Source of the DNA: Leptospira fainei serovar Hurstbridge str. BUT 6
GTDB lineage: Bacteria > Spirochaetota > Leptospiria > Leptospirales > Leptospiraceae
DNA length: 64,000 nucleotides
Assembly (NCBI RefSeq): GCF_000306235.2
Contig: NZ_AKWZ02000002.1
Coordinates: 62,001 to 126,000, forward strand
Direction of reading: 5' to 3'
The translations under genes were made by a program, and so were the position numbers. Positions 49,599 to 60,219 of the stretch are shown here, in pieces (the stretch's first letter is position 1; the number at the start of each line of letters is the position of its first letter). A model generated the notes under the pieces. The model did not search any database and had not been told where the DNA came from. It saw only the letters and a list, made by a program, of their open reading frames with translations.

Positions 49599-50978
49599 TT
49601 ATTGAAGAGGAAGATAAGCAACCGAGTTATACTCGGGAATCATCGGCTCCCAACCGTACGTTTCCTTAATTTTCTTTTCCAATCCTTCAGCCCCGTCCTT
49701 TTCTCCATGAACGATATATACTTTAGGATTCGATCCTCTTAGATCCGATAGCCAATCGACTAGTTCCGCTTGATCTGCGTGGGCTGAGAACCCGTCAATG
49801 ATATCGATACTGCATCGAACGGGATGCCATTTCCCTCGTATTTTAATTTCTTTTTTGCCGTCTAAAAGATTCCGCCCACGAGTTCCTTCCGCCTGGTATC
49901 CCGCGAGTAGAACCAAGGAATTTGAATCTTTCAGAGTTTCCTCTAAATATGTAAGCACTCTTCCGCCGGTGGCCATTCCGCTGCCCGCTATTACGATCTT
50001 AGGGCCCTTGAGGGCCGCAATATGTCTGGTTTCATCAGCATGCTGAACGATCGTAATTTGTTCGCACATCGCGTCTAAATCCGATTTATTAATTTTATGC
50101 CAATCCGCACCGTAACGACGAAATATTTCCAGAATATGAAGTCCCATCGGGGAATCCATATAAACCGGCGTTTGGGGAATTCTTCCCGCGATCCTCAATT
50201 TCCAAAGGAGATACATTAGGAGCTGAGTTCGTTCGACTGCGAAGCTCGGGATGATTATGGTTCCTTTCCTCTCCGAGAATTCGTTTATCAACGACGCTAA
50301 TTTTTCCTCGGAGTCGCCGGAATGGAGACGATTTCCGTACGTGGATTCGATCAAAAGTAGATCGGCGTGTTTCGGTTTCTCGGGGGGAAACAAAAGAGGG
50401 TCGTCTTTTCTTCCTAAATCTCCCGAAAACAAAAACGTTTTCCCACCCACTTGAATCTCAATGGAACTGGCGCCTAGAATATGGCCTGCATAGAAAAAGC
50501 GAACTCGTATCCCCGGAAATAATTCGAACCAAACTCCTATTTCCTGTCTATGAAAGAAAGAGATCGTCTTTTCTACATCTTTCATCTCATAGAGAGGTAA
50601 AGCCGGCGAATGTTTCGAATATCCGTGACGGTTTGCAGCATCCGCGTCCTCTTCTTGAAGATGGGCGCTGTCCTTCAAAATAATCTCCGCAACGTCGAGA
50701 GTAGGTGCGGTTGCGAAGATGTTTCCGGAAAATCCTGATTTCACCAGCCTCGGCAAGTAACCCGTATGATCCAAATGTCCGTGGGTCAAAAGGATAACAT
50801 CGATTCGTCCCGCTTCGGGTGGAAGAGCTTCCCAATTTCGTAAACGTAGTTCCTTAATCCCTTGGAATAAGCCGCAATCGATCAATATATTCTTGCCCAA
50901 GACGCGGAGGAGATACTTGGAACCTGTGACGGTACCGACCGCTCCTAAAAATCGTAAGCTTGCGATTTCGGAATTCAT
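49599..50978 (-). CDS. beta-CASP metallo-beta-lactamase-fold ribonuclease-like protein
   Basis: 459 aa. MBL motif THGHLDHTG (H66, H68, D70, H71), then YAGHILGASSIEI and FSGDLGR, the beta-CASP insert with ESTYGNR and PSFAVERTQ, GMATGGRVLTYLE and the C-terminal GFSAHADQAEL and VHGEKDG. This is the CPSF73/Ysh1-like bacterial group, which cleaves RNA in characterised members. The cytoplasm is its likely place. It ends 68 nt after the convergent small exported gene. Confidence 0.92.
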   Translation of the reverse strand: MNSEIASLRFLGAVGTVTGSKYLLRVLGKNILIDCGLFQGIKELRLRNWEALPPEAGRIDVILLTHGHLDHTGYLPRLVKSGFSGNIFATAPTLDVAEIILKDSAHLQEEDADAANRHGYSKHSPALPLYEMKDVEKTISFFHRQEIGVWFELFPGIRVRFFYAGHILGASSIEIQVGGKTFLFSGDLGRKDDPLLFPPEKPKHADLLLIESTYGNRLHSGDSEEKLASLINEFSERKGTIIIPSFAVERTQLLMYLLWKLRIAGRIPQTPVYMDSPMGLHILEIFRRYGADWHKINKSDLDAMCEQITIVQHADETRHIAALKGPKIVIAGSGMATGGRVLTYLEETLKDSNSLVLLAGYQAEGTRGRNLLDGKKEIKIRGKWHPVRCSIDIIDGFSAHADQAELVDWLSDLRGSNPKVYIVHGEKDGAEGLEKKIKETYGWEPMIPEYNSVAYLPLQ

Positions 50979-51030
50979 ATATGAAAAATAATCCTTTCTC
51001 TAGTATTAATGTACACTTTTAACTACGTAT

Positions 51031-51057
51031 AAAAAAGCCCGCAAAATTGCGGGCTTT
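51031..51057 (-). terminator. rho-independent terminator of the minus-strand flagellin
   Basis: Perfect stem AAAGCCCGCAA/TTGCGGGCTTT (51034-51057); read on the minus strand it is followed by a run of T (the A-run at 51031-51036). About 80 nt after the flagellin stop. Confidence 0.85.
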
Positions 51058-51138
51058 CCAATCAGGATATTACGTTCAACCTGCGAAATATTAAGCGAAG
51101 TTTTATTTCAAGCATCGAGCCGGTCTCGAAATAGAAAA

Positions 51139-51990
51139 TCAACCAAATCGCTCGCTCAAAAGTTTTACAACCTGTTCGGGTCGCATATTTGCTTGTGCAA
51201 GCATGGCAACACCGCTTTTTGTCAGTATTTGATTCTTCGTAAATTCCACAATATGTTCCGCTACGTCTGCGTCTCGAACACGACTTTCCGCCGAAACCAT
51301 ATTGATGTAATTTGCCTGCAAACCCTCCGCCGTAATCTCCAGCCGGTTATAATAAGCGCCTAAATCGGACCGCTGTTTATTCACTCGCTGGATTGCATTA
51401 TCCAAAATGCCGATCATCGAGTTGGAAGAAGCCGGCGTGGATAATGTTTGTTTTTTGCCGTTGCTTTCCAATTGCAGAGCGGCAGCATTCATAGCATCCA
51501 CGAAAATTTCCAACTTCTCATTTTGATTCGGGCCGACATGAAGTTGGATTGGATTCTTGGATTCCTTGGAATAGGCTCCGCTTAACGGTCGAATTTTATT
51601 AAATTCTGCCGTCTTTCCCAATCGATCCACTTCATCGATAAGTTGATCCACTTCAAGTTGAACCAATTTTCGATCGTCGTCCGAGTAAATTCCGTTTGAA
51701 GTTTGAACGGAAAGCTCTCTTAATCTTTGCAGAATATTGTTCACTTGTTCCAAGTTTCCTTCCGTCACTTGGATGAACGAAACTCCATCCATTACGTTTC
51801 GTTCCGCCTGAGCGATACCCCGAATTTGCGTTCTCATCCTCTCGGATACGGCAAATCCCAAAGCATCATCTCCGGCACGATTGATACGCATTCCGGTGGA
51901 AAGCTTTTCTGCGACTTTGTCTTGGTCTTGGTTTACCGTCTTCAGTACATTATTCGTACGAAGAGCGCTAATGTTGTGATTGATAATCAT
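51139..51990 (-). CDS. flaB: flagellin, FlaB-type core protein (second copy)
   Basis: 283 aa from the ATG at 51990; the frame is open two TTG codons further, but GGGAGG (51997-52002) fits the ATG. N-terminus [16 protein letters not shown] with SAGDDALGFAVSERMRTQ-like sequence (here RAGDDALGFAVSERM) and C-terminus [41 protein letters not shown]. It is clearly a paralogue of the flagellin at 37274 but differs along its length, as do the multiple FlaB proteins of leptospires. Followed by a terminator on its own strand. Confidence 0.96.
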   Translation of the reverse strand: MIINHNISALRTNNVLKTVNQDQDKVAEKLSTGMRINRAGDDALGFAVSERMRTQIRGIAQAERNVMDGVSFIQVTEGNLEQVNNILQRLRELSVQTSNGIYSDDDRKLVQLEVDQLIDEVDRLGKTAEFNKIRPLSGAYSKESKNPIQLHVGPNQNEKLEIFVDAMNAAALQLESNGKKQTLSTPASSNSMIGILDNAIQRVNKQRSDLGAYYNRLEITAEGLQANYINMVSAESRVRDADVAEHIVEFTKNQILTKSGVAMLAQANMRPEQVVKLLSERFG

Positions 51991-51995
51991 CAACA

Positions 51996-52031
51996 ACCTC
52001 CCTGTAGATGAGGTACGGATCCGTCCGCACC
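51996..52031 (-). promoter_or_regulatory. flagellin leader hairpin and ribosome site, CsrA-like layout
   Basis: On the minus strand, GGTGCGGA and TCCGTACC pair over 8 bp (one G-U) around the loop CGGA (plus-strand 52012-52031). Then comes TACAGGGAGGT (52006-51996), which holds the Shine-Dalgarno and closely matches the CsrA consensus RUACARGGAUGU. Upstream (52059-52073) is a GC-rich hairpin GAGCCC/GGGCTC. The 51991-52302 gap (312 bp) shows no gene and no clear promoter. Confidence 0.5.
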
Positions 52032-52302
52032 TATATTTCCGGCTCTTTGGGGGGAGGGGAGCCCCCCGGGCTCACCGGGTTCCACTGCGAATTTCCGCTC
52101 CCTAATTTTCCGAAGGGGCGGACTTTTTTTATAATTTCTCCTAAAGGACTAAATCATCAAAGACGATAATACCTATAAGGGAAATTTTGATTCAAATATA
52201 CTCCCTTTTGATCAATCTGCAACTTTTTTTCCTATATCCTATCCTTTTCCTAGGGAAATTTCTAGTGCATTCGGGAATTTTGTCCCCTAATTCCCTATTT
52301 AT

Positions 52303-52860
52303 ATGAAAATCTACACGAAAAAGGGCGACTCAGGAACAACCTCCCTAGCTAACGGATCGAGAGTTTCTAAAGCGGATAACCGTGTCGAATTGTATGGAAC
52401 CGCAGACGAATTGAATTCGTCGATAGGAGTAGCTAGCGCATTTCTTAAATCGGATTCTAAATTAAGAGCCAGCTTGGAGCGAATTCAAAATCTTTTATTT
52501 GAATTAGGATCCGAACTCGCAGGTTATAGAAAGGATGACGGCACTTCGTGTTTGTTGGAAGAAGACACGCTTCGACTGGAACACGAAATCGATGAATGGC
52601 AAAATTCTCTCGCTCCTCTCAAGCATTTTATTCTACCGGGCGGTTCGCAGGCTTCAGCATTTTTGCATATAAGCCGTACTGTAACCCGTAGACTTGAGAG
52701 AGAATTAGTAAAAGCGAAAGATTCGGGTGTGGAGATTTATCCTGAAACTTTGAAATTTTTAAATCGACTATCCGATCATTTATTCGTAGCCGCACGATAT
52801 GCAAATTTTGAATCCAATATAAAGGAGCCTCAATGGCAGTCGAGAGCCAAGGGAAATTAA
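52303..52860 (+). CDS. cob(I)yrinic acid a,c-diamide adenosyltransferase, PduO type
   Basis: 185 aa. Makes adenosylcobalamin from cob(I)alamin and ATP. The N-terminus MKIYTKKGDSGTTSLANGSR is the family ATP-binding motif, followed by VELYGTADELNSSIG and the C-terminal ISRTVTRRLERELVK and YPETLKFLNRLSDHLFVAAR. The R-x-x-E-R segment is intact. No cobalamin riboswitch is seen in the leader. Its 3' end overlaps the POT transporter start by 28 nt. Confidence 0.95.
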   Translation: MKIYTKKGDSGTTSLANGSRVSKADNRVELYGTADELNSSIGVASAFLKSDSKLRASLERIQNLLFELGSELAGYRKDDGTSCLLEEDTLRLEHEIDEWQNSLAPLKHFILPGGSQASAFLHISRTVTRRLERELVKAKDSGVEIYPETLKFLNRLSDHLFVAARYANFESNIKEPQWQSRAKGN

Positions 52861-54149
52861 GACATCCGAAAGGGCTTTTTATTCTTTTCTTAGTCGAGAT
52901 GTGGGAGAGATTTTCCTTCTACGGAATGCGGGCCTTGCTCGTTTTGTTTTTAACTAAGGTATGGCTGCTCTCCGACCCTGAAGCAAATCGAATTTACGGA
53001 GTCTATAACGGACTCGTTTATTTAACTCCGATCTTCGGAGGATTTTTGGCAGACCGCTTTTTAGGCTATCGATCGTCCATTTTTCTGGGCGGACTTTTAA
53101 TGATGTTCGGACACATTTCCTTAGCCATCGACGGAAGAATGACATTCTTTCTGGGTTTGGTTCTTTTAATCTTAGGGAACGGATTCTTTAAACCATGCAT
53201 TTCAACGGTGGTGGGAAGAATTTACGAATTGGAAGGAAAGTCCGATCTTAAAGATTCCGGTTTTACGATTTTCTATTTCGGAATCAATACCGGCGCAGTG
53301 TTAGGAACTTGGGCGTGTGCAAATATCGCAGATATTTACGGTTGGCATTATGGATTCGGAGTCGCAGCCGTCGGAATGTTTACCGGATTACTTATTTTCG
53401 CTTTTCTTGGAAGAAAGATCGCTGGAGAAGCCTTCTTCCCGGATAAAAATAAAAGCCCAAAGATCGAGTCGAAAAATTCGGAGAGCGAAAACAGTTCATC
53501 GATCGGCTTTGTGGATGCAGGAAGAATACGCGCAATTCTGGTTTTTTCGAGCGTGACGATCGTATTTTGGGCTTCGTTCGAGCAGATGGGATCTTCCTTG
53601 AACCTAATCATCGATCGATACGTGGATCGTAATTTCTACGGTTGGGAAATTCCCGCGGCAAATTACCAATCCTTAAATCCTATTTTTGTCATTTTATTTT
53701 CGTTGGCGATCTCATGGGCATGGAGAAAATTAGAGACTTCGGGAATTCATGTTTCAAGCGTCACTAAATTTTGTACGGCGCTGATAACCTTAGCCTGCGG
53801 TTTTTTGGTTCTCTCCGTCGTAACTTCAGTATCGGACGGTAAATTCTCTTCCGGGTGGATCGTTCTAGCGATTTTATTCCATACGATCGGCGAGCTTTTA
53901 ATTTCCCCTGTGGGCTTATCTTTAATCACAAAGCTGGCTCCCACTAGAATGGCATCCATGATGATGGGAATCTTTTTTCTTTCCAGCTTCTTCGGGCACT
54001 TGATTGCGGGTGAATTGGCAGGCCTTATGGGTGGACGTGAAAACCTGCCCGTATTCTTTCTAATCTTCGTTATCTTTCCCGGAATCGTAGGAGTCGTCTT
54101 ATTCCTATTTCGAAAAAAATTAGAATATTGGATGCATGGGGTAAGATGA
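52833..54149 (+). CDS. POT-family proton-coupled oligopeptide transporter
   Basis: 438 aa with about 12 membrane segments. Family motifs: EMWERFSFYGMRALL (ExxERFxYYG, proton coupling), GGFLADRFLGYR and FYFGINTGAVLG (PTR2 signature). It imports di- and tripeptides across the inner membrane with protons. A hydrophilic insert at about 200-225 (PKIESKNSESENSSS) lies between the two halves. The ATG lies inside the end of the cobalamin gene and the stop overlaps the start of the NlpC/P60 gene, so the three are coupled. Confidence 0.92.
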   Translation: MAVESQGKLRHPKGLFILFLVEMWERFSFYGMRALLVLFLTKVWLLSDPEANRIYGVYNGLVYLTPIFGGFLADRFLGYRSSIFLGGLLMMFGHISLAIDGRMTFFLGLVLLILGNGFFKPCISTVVGRIYELEGKSDLKDSGFTIFYFGINTGAVLGTWACANIADIYGWHYGFGVAAVGMFTGLLIFAFLGRKIAGEAFFPDKNKSPKIESKNSESENSSSIGFVDAGRIRAILVFSSVTIVFWASFEQMGSSLNLIIDRYVDRNFYGWEIPAANYQSLNPIFVILFSLAISWAWRKLETSGIHVSSVTKFCTALITLACGFLVLSVVTSVSDGKFSSGWIVLAILFHTIGELLISPVGLSLITKLAPTRMASMMMGIFFLSSFFGHLIAGELAGLMGGRENLPVFFLIFVIFPGIVGVVLFLFRKKLEYWMHGVR

Positions 54150-55399
54150 AATCGATAATTTCAATCTTCATTCTGCTTTGCATGTTTCAACTGCCCTTGG
54201 TTGCGGATCCGTTTCAAGACCTACTAAAGGATGATTTCTCTAGGGGACAGACCCTACTGATTAAGAATACGGTGTTCCAAAAAATCGGAAAGAGATCCGG
54301 CGACAAAGATGTCCTTGCGATCACGAAGAAAATCGTCCCTTGGGCAATTTTGGAAGGTTTACAGCCGGAGAAAGTAGCGGATCTAATTTTAAAAATCGAT
54401 ATCGCACAAACCGCAGGACTTAGTTTCGAAGAGGCGGAAGACGCAATTCCTCCGTCCGCCACTCGAGATCTTAGCGATGAAGATTTTCCGTATATCGCTT
54501 TGTATTTAAAAGAAACAAAATTAGCCGGCATTCGAGAGGAAGTCCGAAATCGTTTCCTGGAAGCTGCGTTAGAAAAACAATGGTCCGGGTTTTCCGTCCT
54601 CGCGGGAGGACGCGCCTTATCGGCGGGTAAGTTGGTCGATTTTCCGCAAAATAGACTCGCCACCAGAATTCTAAAACAATTCAGTCCACGGGGAAAAAGG
54701 GAAACTTTCGTCCGTTGGGAAAAAGATTTCAAATCAGTATTGGACGATAAGTTGGAAGGCGGATCTTATATCCTTCTTTCGAATCTGAAAACGGTTTATA
54801 ACCAAGGGTCGAGCTCGAACGGATTCGCATTAGGGAAAGCAAGAGCGATTGAAAATTCGTTAAACGAAATCGGCCAAATTGTAATCGGTGACCGCCCGAA
54901 GTTCGAGCCGGTTAGAGAACCGCCTTTAGTGCCGAATCTACCCGAACCCAACGAACCGTATCCGGAACCGAGCATTCCAAAACAGAATTGGGAAACATTA
55001 TCCTCGTCTATGTTACGCAAAGTGGCCGGGGAATGGGTAGGAACTCCTTATAAATGGGCGGCAGCCGCAAAGACAGGTACGGACTGCTCCGGATTTACGT
55101 ATAGAGCATTGACGGACGGCAGAATCGGAGTTCCGGAAAATAGAATGTCTCGCGCATCTAGCGCTCAAACGAAACTTGGAACCCCTGTCACTCATAATGA
55201 AATGCGGGCCGGTGATCTAATTTTCTTTTCGGCGTCACCTAACCAAGAGAAAGTAACTCATGTCGGATTAGTGCTTTCGGAAACTGAGTTTGCACACGCT
55301 TCCTCTTCTCGCGGAGTAATTTTCGATAAGGTCAATTCGAAGTGGTGGTTGGATCGTTTCGTGCTCTCAAGACGATTATTTCGGAAAGTGGTCGATTAA
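54146..55399 (+). CDS. exported NlpC/P60 peptidase
   Basis: 417 aa from ATG 54146, which overlaps the preceding TGA and leads straight into a signal peptide (MKSIISIFILLCMFQLPLVA). An upstream in-frame ATG at 54128 would spoil the signal peptide. A helical region of about 250 aa of unknown type is followed by a proline-rich linker (VPNLPEPNEPYPEPSIPK) and a C-terminal NlpC/P60 domain with catalytic Cys in GTDCSGFTY, His in VTHVGLVL and the third polar residue in FAHASSSRG. It should cleave peptidoglycan stem peptides; the neighbouring peptide importer could take up the products, which is a guess. Confidence 0.9.
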   Translation: MKSIISIFILLCMFQLPLVADPFQDLLKDDFSRGQTLLIKNTVFQKIGKRSGDKDVLAITKKIVPWAILEGLQPEKVADLILKIDIAQTAGLSFEEAEDAIPPSATRDLSDEDFPYIALYLKETKLAGIREEVRNRFLEAALEKQWSGFSVLAGGRALSAGKLVDFPQNRLATRILKQFSPRGKRETFVRWEKDFKSVLDDKLEGGSYILLSNLKTVYNQGSSSNGFALGKARAIENSLNEIGQIVIGDRPKFEPVREPPLVPNLPEPNEPYPEPSIPKQNWETLSSSMLRKVAGEWVGTPYKWAAAAKTGTDCSGFTYRALTDGRIGVPENRMSRASSAQTKLGTPVTHNEMRAGDLIFFSASPNQEKVTHVGLVLSETEFAHASSSRGVIFDKVNSKWWLDRFVLSRRLFRKVVD

Positions 55400-55451
55400 A
55401 TTTATAGTAGTTTTGCAAGAGAACGATAGCGAAAACACGAAGGATTCGGGT

Positions 55452-56066
55452 TCATTCTCCCAAATTCATTTCCTCCACGATCCAAAGTAGAACTTTCGCC
55501 TTCGCGATCGGATCCGGATGAGATAGGATCTCTTGCTTTTTTTGGAATTCGAAATTTAAAATCGAAGAAATGAAATCGATCGGAAAAGGATGATTCCAGA
55601 GTTCGTTCATTCGTAAAATCAAATCTTCCTGCGCTCCTTCCGCTAAGAGAATCCGTTTCGTTAAGGAAAGAATCTTATCGAATACATCTCGAAAACTATC
55701 TTCTTTCGTGTACGTCGTCTCTGCGGGAATTTTCTCTATAATTCCGATCCGAAAAGGATCCAAAGTCTCGTAACCGCTCAGCCGAGCGATTCCTTTTCCC
55801 TCTAAAAGAATATTGGATCTTCCGTCCGGAAGGGAATCTCGTCGGATAATCGTCCCCCAACCAAAAACGGATTCGATCTCCGGATGAAGATCTTGTTTTT
55901 TAAGAGAATCGACGCGAATCGGTGCTACCGCCATTTCTTCGCCCGACTCCGAACAATAATCCAACATCATTCGATACCTGGGTTCGAAAATATGTAACGG
56001 AAGAAACGTTCCCGGAAATAGGATGATCCCGGGAAGGGGAAAGATAGGGATTGTAGTTGTTGACAC
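55452..56066 (-). CDS. LON substrate-binding-domain protein
   Basis: 204 aa, a stand-alone Lon N-terminal domain with no ATPase or protease part. The opening IPIFPLPGIILFPGTFLPLHIFEPRYRMM (position 6-34) is diagnostic, with internal GKGIARL. Such proteins occur widely; the function is unsettled. GTG start at 56066. It is divergent from the heptose kinase gene. Confidence 0.9.
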   Translation of the reverse strand: MSTTTIPIFPLPGIILFPGTFLPLHIFEPRYRMMLDYCSESGEEMAVAPIRVDSLKKQDLHPEIESVFGWGTIIRRDSLPDGRSNILLEGKGIARLSGYETLDPFRIGIIEKIPAETTYTKEDSFRDVFDKILSLTKRILLAEGAQEDLILRMNELWNHPFPIDFISSILNFEFQKKQEILSHPDPIAKAKVLLWIVEEMNLGE

Positions 56067-56129
56067 CGAAGGAATATCCTAACCTTTTGAAGAGAAAACG
56101 CAAACGAATTTGCCAATCTCGGTCTGAAA

Positions 56130-57140
56130 TTGTACTCTATAGAAAAACATAAATATGCCGCCGCTTCCTCTCGGCTCTCCAAAACAAAGATTATCGTATT
56201 AGGAGATCTCATTCTGGACGAGTATCTGTTCGGCGAAGTGAATCGAATTTCTCCTGAAGCTCCTGTTCCGGTCGTCTGGATTCGAAAAGAAAAAACGACC
56301 CTTGGCGGCGCAGGAAACGTGATCAAAAATTTGTCCAGATTCGGAGTGCAGTCCATCGTTCTGGGACGATCCGGAAACGACGAGACTGCGAAAACATTGA
56401 GCAGCTTGTTGACGATCGAAAAAACGAACGAAAATGAAAACAAAGTGATTCGTTCCGAGAGAGTGCCGACGATACTGAAAACAAGAGTGATAGCGGGTCA
56501 CCAGCAAGTTTGTAGAATCGATCGAGAAGAAACTCTTCCTTTAACGCAAGCGGAAGAATCCGAATTAATTCGGGCATTCTCCGAGCGGATCGACCAAGTG
56601 GACGGGGTTGTATTATCCGATTATGATAAAGGAACTCTAACTCCTAAATTAATTCACGAAGTCATTTCATTAGCGATAAAGAAAGGGAAAATCGTCACTG
56701 TCGATCCTCAGGTTTCCCATTTTTTTCAATACAAAAATGCAAGCATAATGACTCCGAATCATCATGAAGCTGGGCGTGCTTTAGGAAGGAAATTGGAATC
56801 GGATCAAGAAGTCGAGATTGCCGCTAAGGAAATCGCAGAACGTCTCGGGTCTCCGTCCATGATGATCACTCGCGGAGAAAAGGGAATGAGTCTCTATCTG
56901 GCTAATGAAAGAAAAACTCATCATATCCCTACAGTTGCCAAGGAAGTCTTCGATGTTACAGGCGCCGGCGATACCGTAATATCCGCATATACTGCCTACC
57001 GAGCGGCCGGTTTAACGGAACTGGAATCGGCATTAGTTGCAAACGTGGCCGCCGGAGTCGTCGTAGGTAAACTAGGAGCCGAAACCGTTTCCGTAGAAGA
57101 ACTGCAATTAGCCCTGGAAAAAAGAGGTTTATTCCGTTGA
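56130..57140 (+). CDS. hldE1 (rfaE domain I): D-glycero-beta-D-manno-heptose-7-phosphate kinase
   Basis: 336 aa, PfkB/ribokinase fold. Phosphorylates heptose 7-phosphate for LPS inner-core synthesis. Landmarks: IIVLGDLILDEYLFGEVNRI, GGAGNVIKNLSRFG, VVLSDYDKGTLT, MTPNHHEAGRAL and the catalytic DVTGAGDTVISAYTAY. In enterobacteria this is one half of bifunctional HldE; here the two halves are separate, adjacent genes. TTG start at 56130. Its TGA overlaps the TTG of the next gene. Confidence 0.93.
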   Translation: MYSIEKHKYAAASSRLSKTKIIVLGDLILDEYLFGEVNRISPEAPVPVVWIRKEKTTLGGAGNVIKNLSRFGVQSIVLGRSGNDETAKTLSSLLTIEKTNENENKVIRSERVPTILKTRVIAGHQQVCRIDREETLPLTQAEESELIRAFSERIDQVDGVVLSDYDKGTLTPKLIHEVISLAIKKGKIVTVDPQVSHFFQYKNASIMTPNHHEAGRALGRKLESDQEVEIAAKEIAERLGSPSMMITRGEKGMSLYLANERKTHHIPTVAKEVFDVTGAGDTVISAYTAYRAAGLTELESALVANVAAGVVVGKLGAETVSVEELQLALEKRGLFR

Positions 57141-57625
57141 GCATAATTCGATCGTGCTTGGATAAAATTATTCCGTTTTCAGAAGCTTTGACGGTTGCAA
57201 ATCGCGTTCGCAAAAGTCATAAAATCGTGTTTACGAACGGTGTCTTCGATTTGATGCACAAAGGACATTTAACGTACCTGGCCCAAGCGTCGGAACTCGG
57301 CAATTTTCTTTGGGTCGGTCTTAATTCCGATTCCTCAGTGAAAAAAATCAAAGGCCCGGAAAGGCCGATTAATTCGGAAGAAGATCGAGCTCTTCTTCTC
57401 GCATGTCTTTCTTTCGTGAGTGCGGTAACCGTATTCATAGAAGAAACTCCCATAGAACTGATTGCAAGGATTCGTCCCGATGTACATACGAAAGGAGGGG
57501 ATTACGATCGAGAGGCCTTACCGGAAACTCCACTGGTCCGAAGTCTTGGAGGAGAGGTCCAAATTCTTCCCTTTGTTGAAGGTTTTTCCAGCACCGAAAT
57601 CATCCGCAAGATTAGGGGAGTCTAA
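57137..57625 (+). CDS. hldE2 (rfaE domain II): D-glycero-beta-D-manno-heptose 1-phosphate adenylyltransferase
   Basis: 162 aa nucleotidyltransferase. Forms ADP-heptose. Motifs are FTNGVFDLMHKGHLTYL (HxGH as HKGH), VGLNSDSSVKKIKGPERPI, VHTKGGDYDRE and the C-terminal FSSTEIIRKI. It is the second half of HldE as a separate gene, coupled to the kinase by a 4-base overlap. Confidence 0.94.
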   Translation: MSIIRSCLDKIIPFSEALTVANRVRKSHKIVFTNGVFDLMHKGHLTYLAQASELGNFLWVGLNSDSSVKKIKGPERPINSEEDRALLLACLSFVSAVTVFIEETPIELIARIRPDVHTKGGDYDREALPETPLVRSLGGEVQILPFVEGFSSTEIIRKIRGV

Positions 57626-57698
57626 TAAAAAGGGCGGGATTTCCCCGCTCCAATTCCAATCATTGTCCTTTCCCGGAAATTCTTTGAATTTCGTAGTT

Positions 57699-57723
57699 GG
57701 TTTTTCACGAACCGAGAAAAACC
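57699..57723 (+). promoter_or_regulatory. hairpin in the pyrG leader
   Basis: GGTTTTTC (57699-57706) pairs perfectly with GAAAAACC (57716-57723) around a 9-nt loop; the pyrG ribosome site AAGGAAGGAG (57733-57742) follows. It may mark the 123-bp gap between hldE2 and pyrG as a control point; no T-run follows it. Confidence 0.4.
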
Positions 57724-57748
57724 CTGTTCAGCAAGGAAGGAGACGGAA

Positions 57749-59364
57749 TTGTCCAAGACCAGATTTATTTTCGTTACCGGAGGGGTTTGCTCCTCCTTAG
57801 GAAAAGGGGTTTCCGCCGCAGCCCTAGGTTGCCTGCTTGAAAGCAGGGGATATACCGTTTCTCTTCAAAAAATGGATCCATACATCAATATAGATCCCGG
57901 AACGATGAGCCCCTACCAACACGGAGAGGTTTATGTTACGGAAGACGGTGCGGAAACCGATTTGGACCTAGGATACTATGAACGCTTTACGAAATCCAAG
58001 TTCACTCGAAAAAATTCCGTATCTACCGGCCAAATTTATAATACTGTCATCCAAAGAGAACGGAAAGGAGACTACCTAGGAAGAACCGTTCAAGTCGTTC
58101 CTCATATCACTAACGAAATTAGAAATCGAGTTTATACACTCGCGAGAGAAAATGCCACCGATTTTGTGATCGTCGAGATCGGCGGCACGGTCGGGGATAT
58201 CGAATCCATTCCTTTTTTGGAAGCCATTCGACAAATGAGATACGAGCACGGGCCGACGCATGTTTTATTCATACATGTGACATTGGTTCCTACGATTACC
58301 GTTGCGGGCGAAGCTAAGACTAAACCGACTCAACACTCCGTGAAGGAACTTCTGGCTCTCGGAATTCAACCTGATATTCTGATTTGTAGAGTCAATCAAC
58401 CCATGAGCAAGGATATGAAGGGTAAGATTTCTCTGTTCTGCAACGTAAAAGAAGAAAACGTAATCTCAGCTTCCGACATTAGTACTTCCATTTATGAAAT
58501 TCCTAAAATGTACAAGGAAGAGAAATTGGACCAGGTCGTTTTGAAAACGTTAGGTATGGAACTCGGAAAATCCAATTTCTCCGAATGGGAAAAGATCATC
58601 AAAAGTCTTCAATCCGCAAAGCATACCGTCCAGATCGCGGTTGTCGGAAAATATATTTCTCTTCACGATGCGTATCGTTCCGTTTATGAAAGTCTTTCTC
58701 ACGGTGGAATCGCTAACGAAGCGAACGTCGAATTCGTAAAGGTCGATCCTGAAAAAGTGGATAAGGCAAACGTAAAAGAAGTCCTTAAGGGCGTTCATGG
58801 AATTTTGGTCCCGGGCGGTTTCGGTGATCGAGGAATCGAAGGAAAAATTCTAGCTATCCAGTATGCGAGAACCAAAGGTATTCCATTCTTCGGAATCTGC
58901 TTGGGAATGCAATGCGCAGTCATTGAATATGCTCGGAATGTTTTAGGTCTGAAGGATGCAAATTCAACGGAATTCAGACCCGATTCTTCGGATCCGGTTA
59001 TTTCATTGATCGAAGAGCAGATGGATATCGATCAAATGGGCGGCACTATGCGTCTCGGATCTTATCCTTGTAGAATTCGTAAAAATACTCTCGCGTTTGG
59101 CGAGTACAAACAGGAATTAATCTACGAGCGTCATAGACATCGTTTCGAATTCACGAATCGGTATAAGGAACCATTCGAAGAAAAAGGCATGGTTTTCTCA
59201 GGAATTTCTCCCGACGAAAATCTGATCGAAATCGTGGAAATTCCGGATCATCCCTGGTTTATCGGCGTCCAATTTCATCCGGAATTTACCGGCAAACCGA
59301 CCAAACCTCACCCCCTATTTGCCGGATTCATTCGCGCTGCCGTCAAACTAACAAGGAAGGCCTC

Positions 59365-59368
<4 letters not shown>
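57749..59368 (+). CDS. pyrG: CTP synthase
   Basis: 539 aa. Converts UTP to CTP with glutamine as nitrogen source. The synthetase half has the P-loop [37 protein letters not shown] and the UTP/CTP site [12 protein letters not shown]. The glutaminase half has the nucleophile in [16 protein letters not shown], then RHRHRFEF and FHPEF. TTG start at 57749 with a strong AAGGAAGGAG. CTP is needed to activate KDO, whose phosphate precursor is made by the next gene. The stop overlaps the kdsA ATG. Confidence 0.97.

Positions 59369-60215
<847 letters not shown>

Positions 60216-60219
<4 letters not shown>

Noticed and set aside
52074..52302. Cobalamin riboswitch before the adenosyltransferase gene
   Set aside because: No B12-box-like sequence or the needed long structured leader is seen; the region is AT-rich with short C/T runs.
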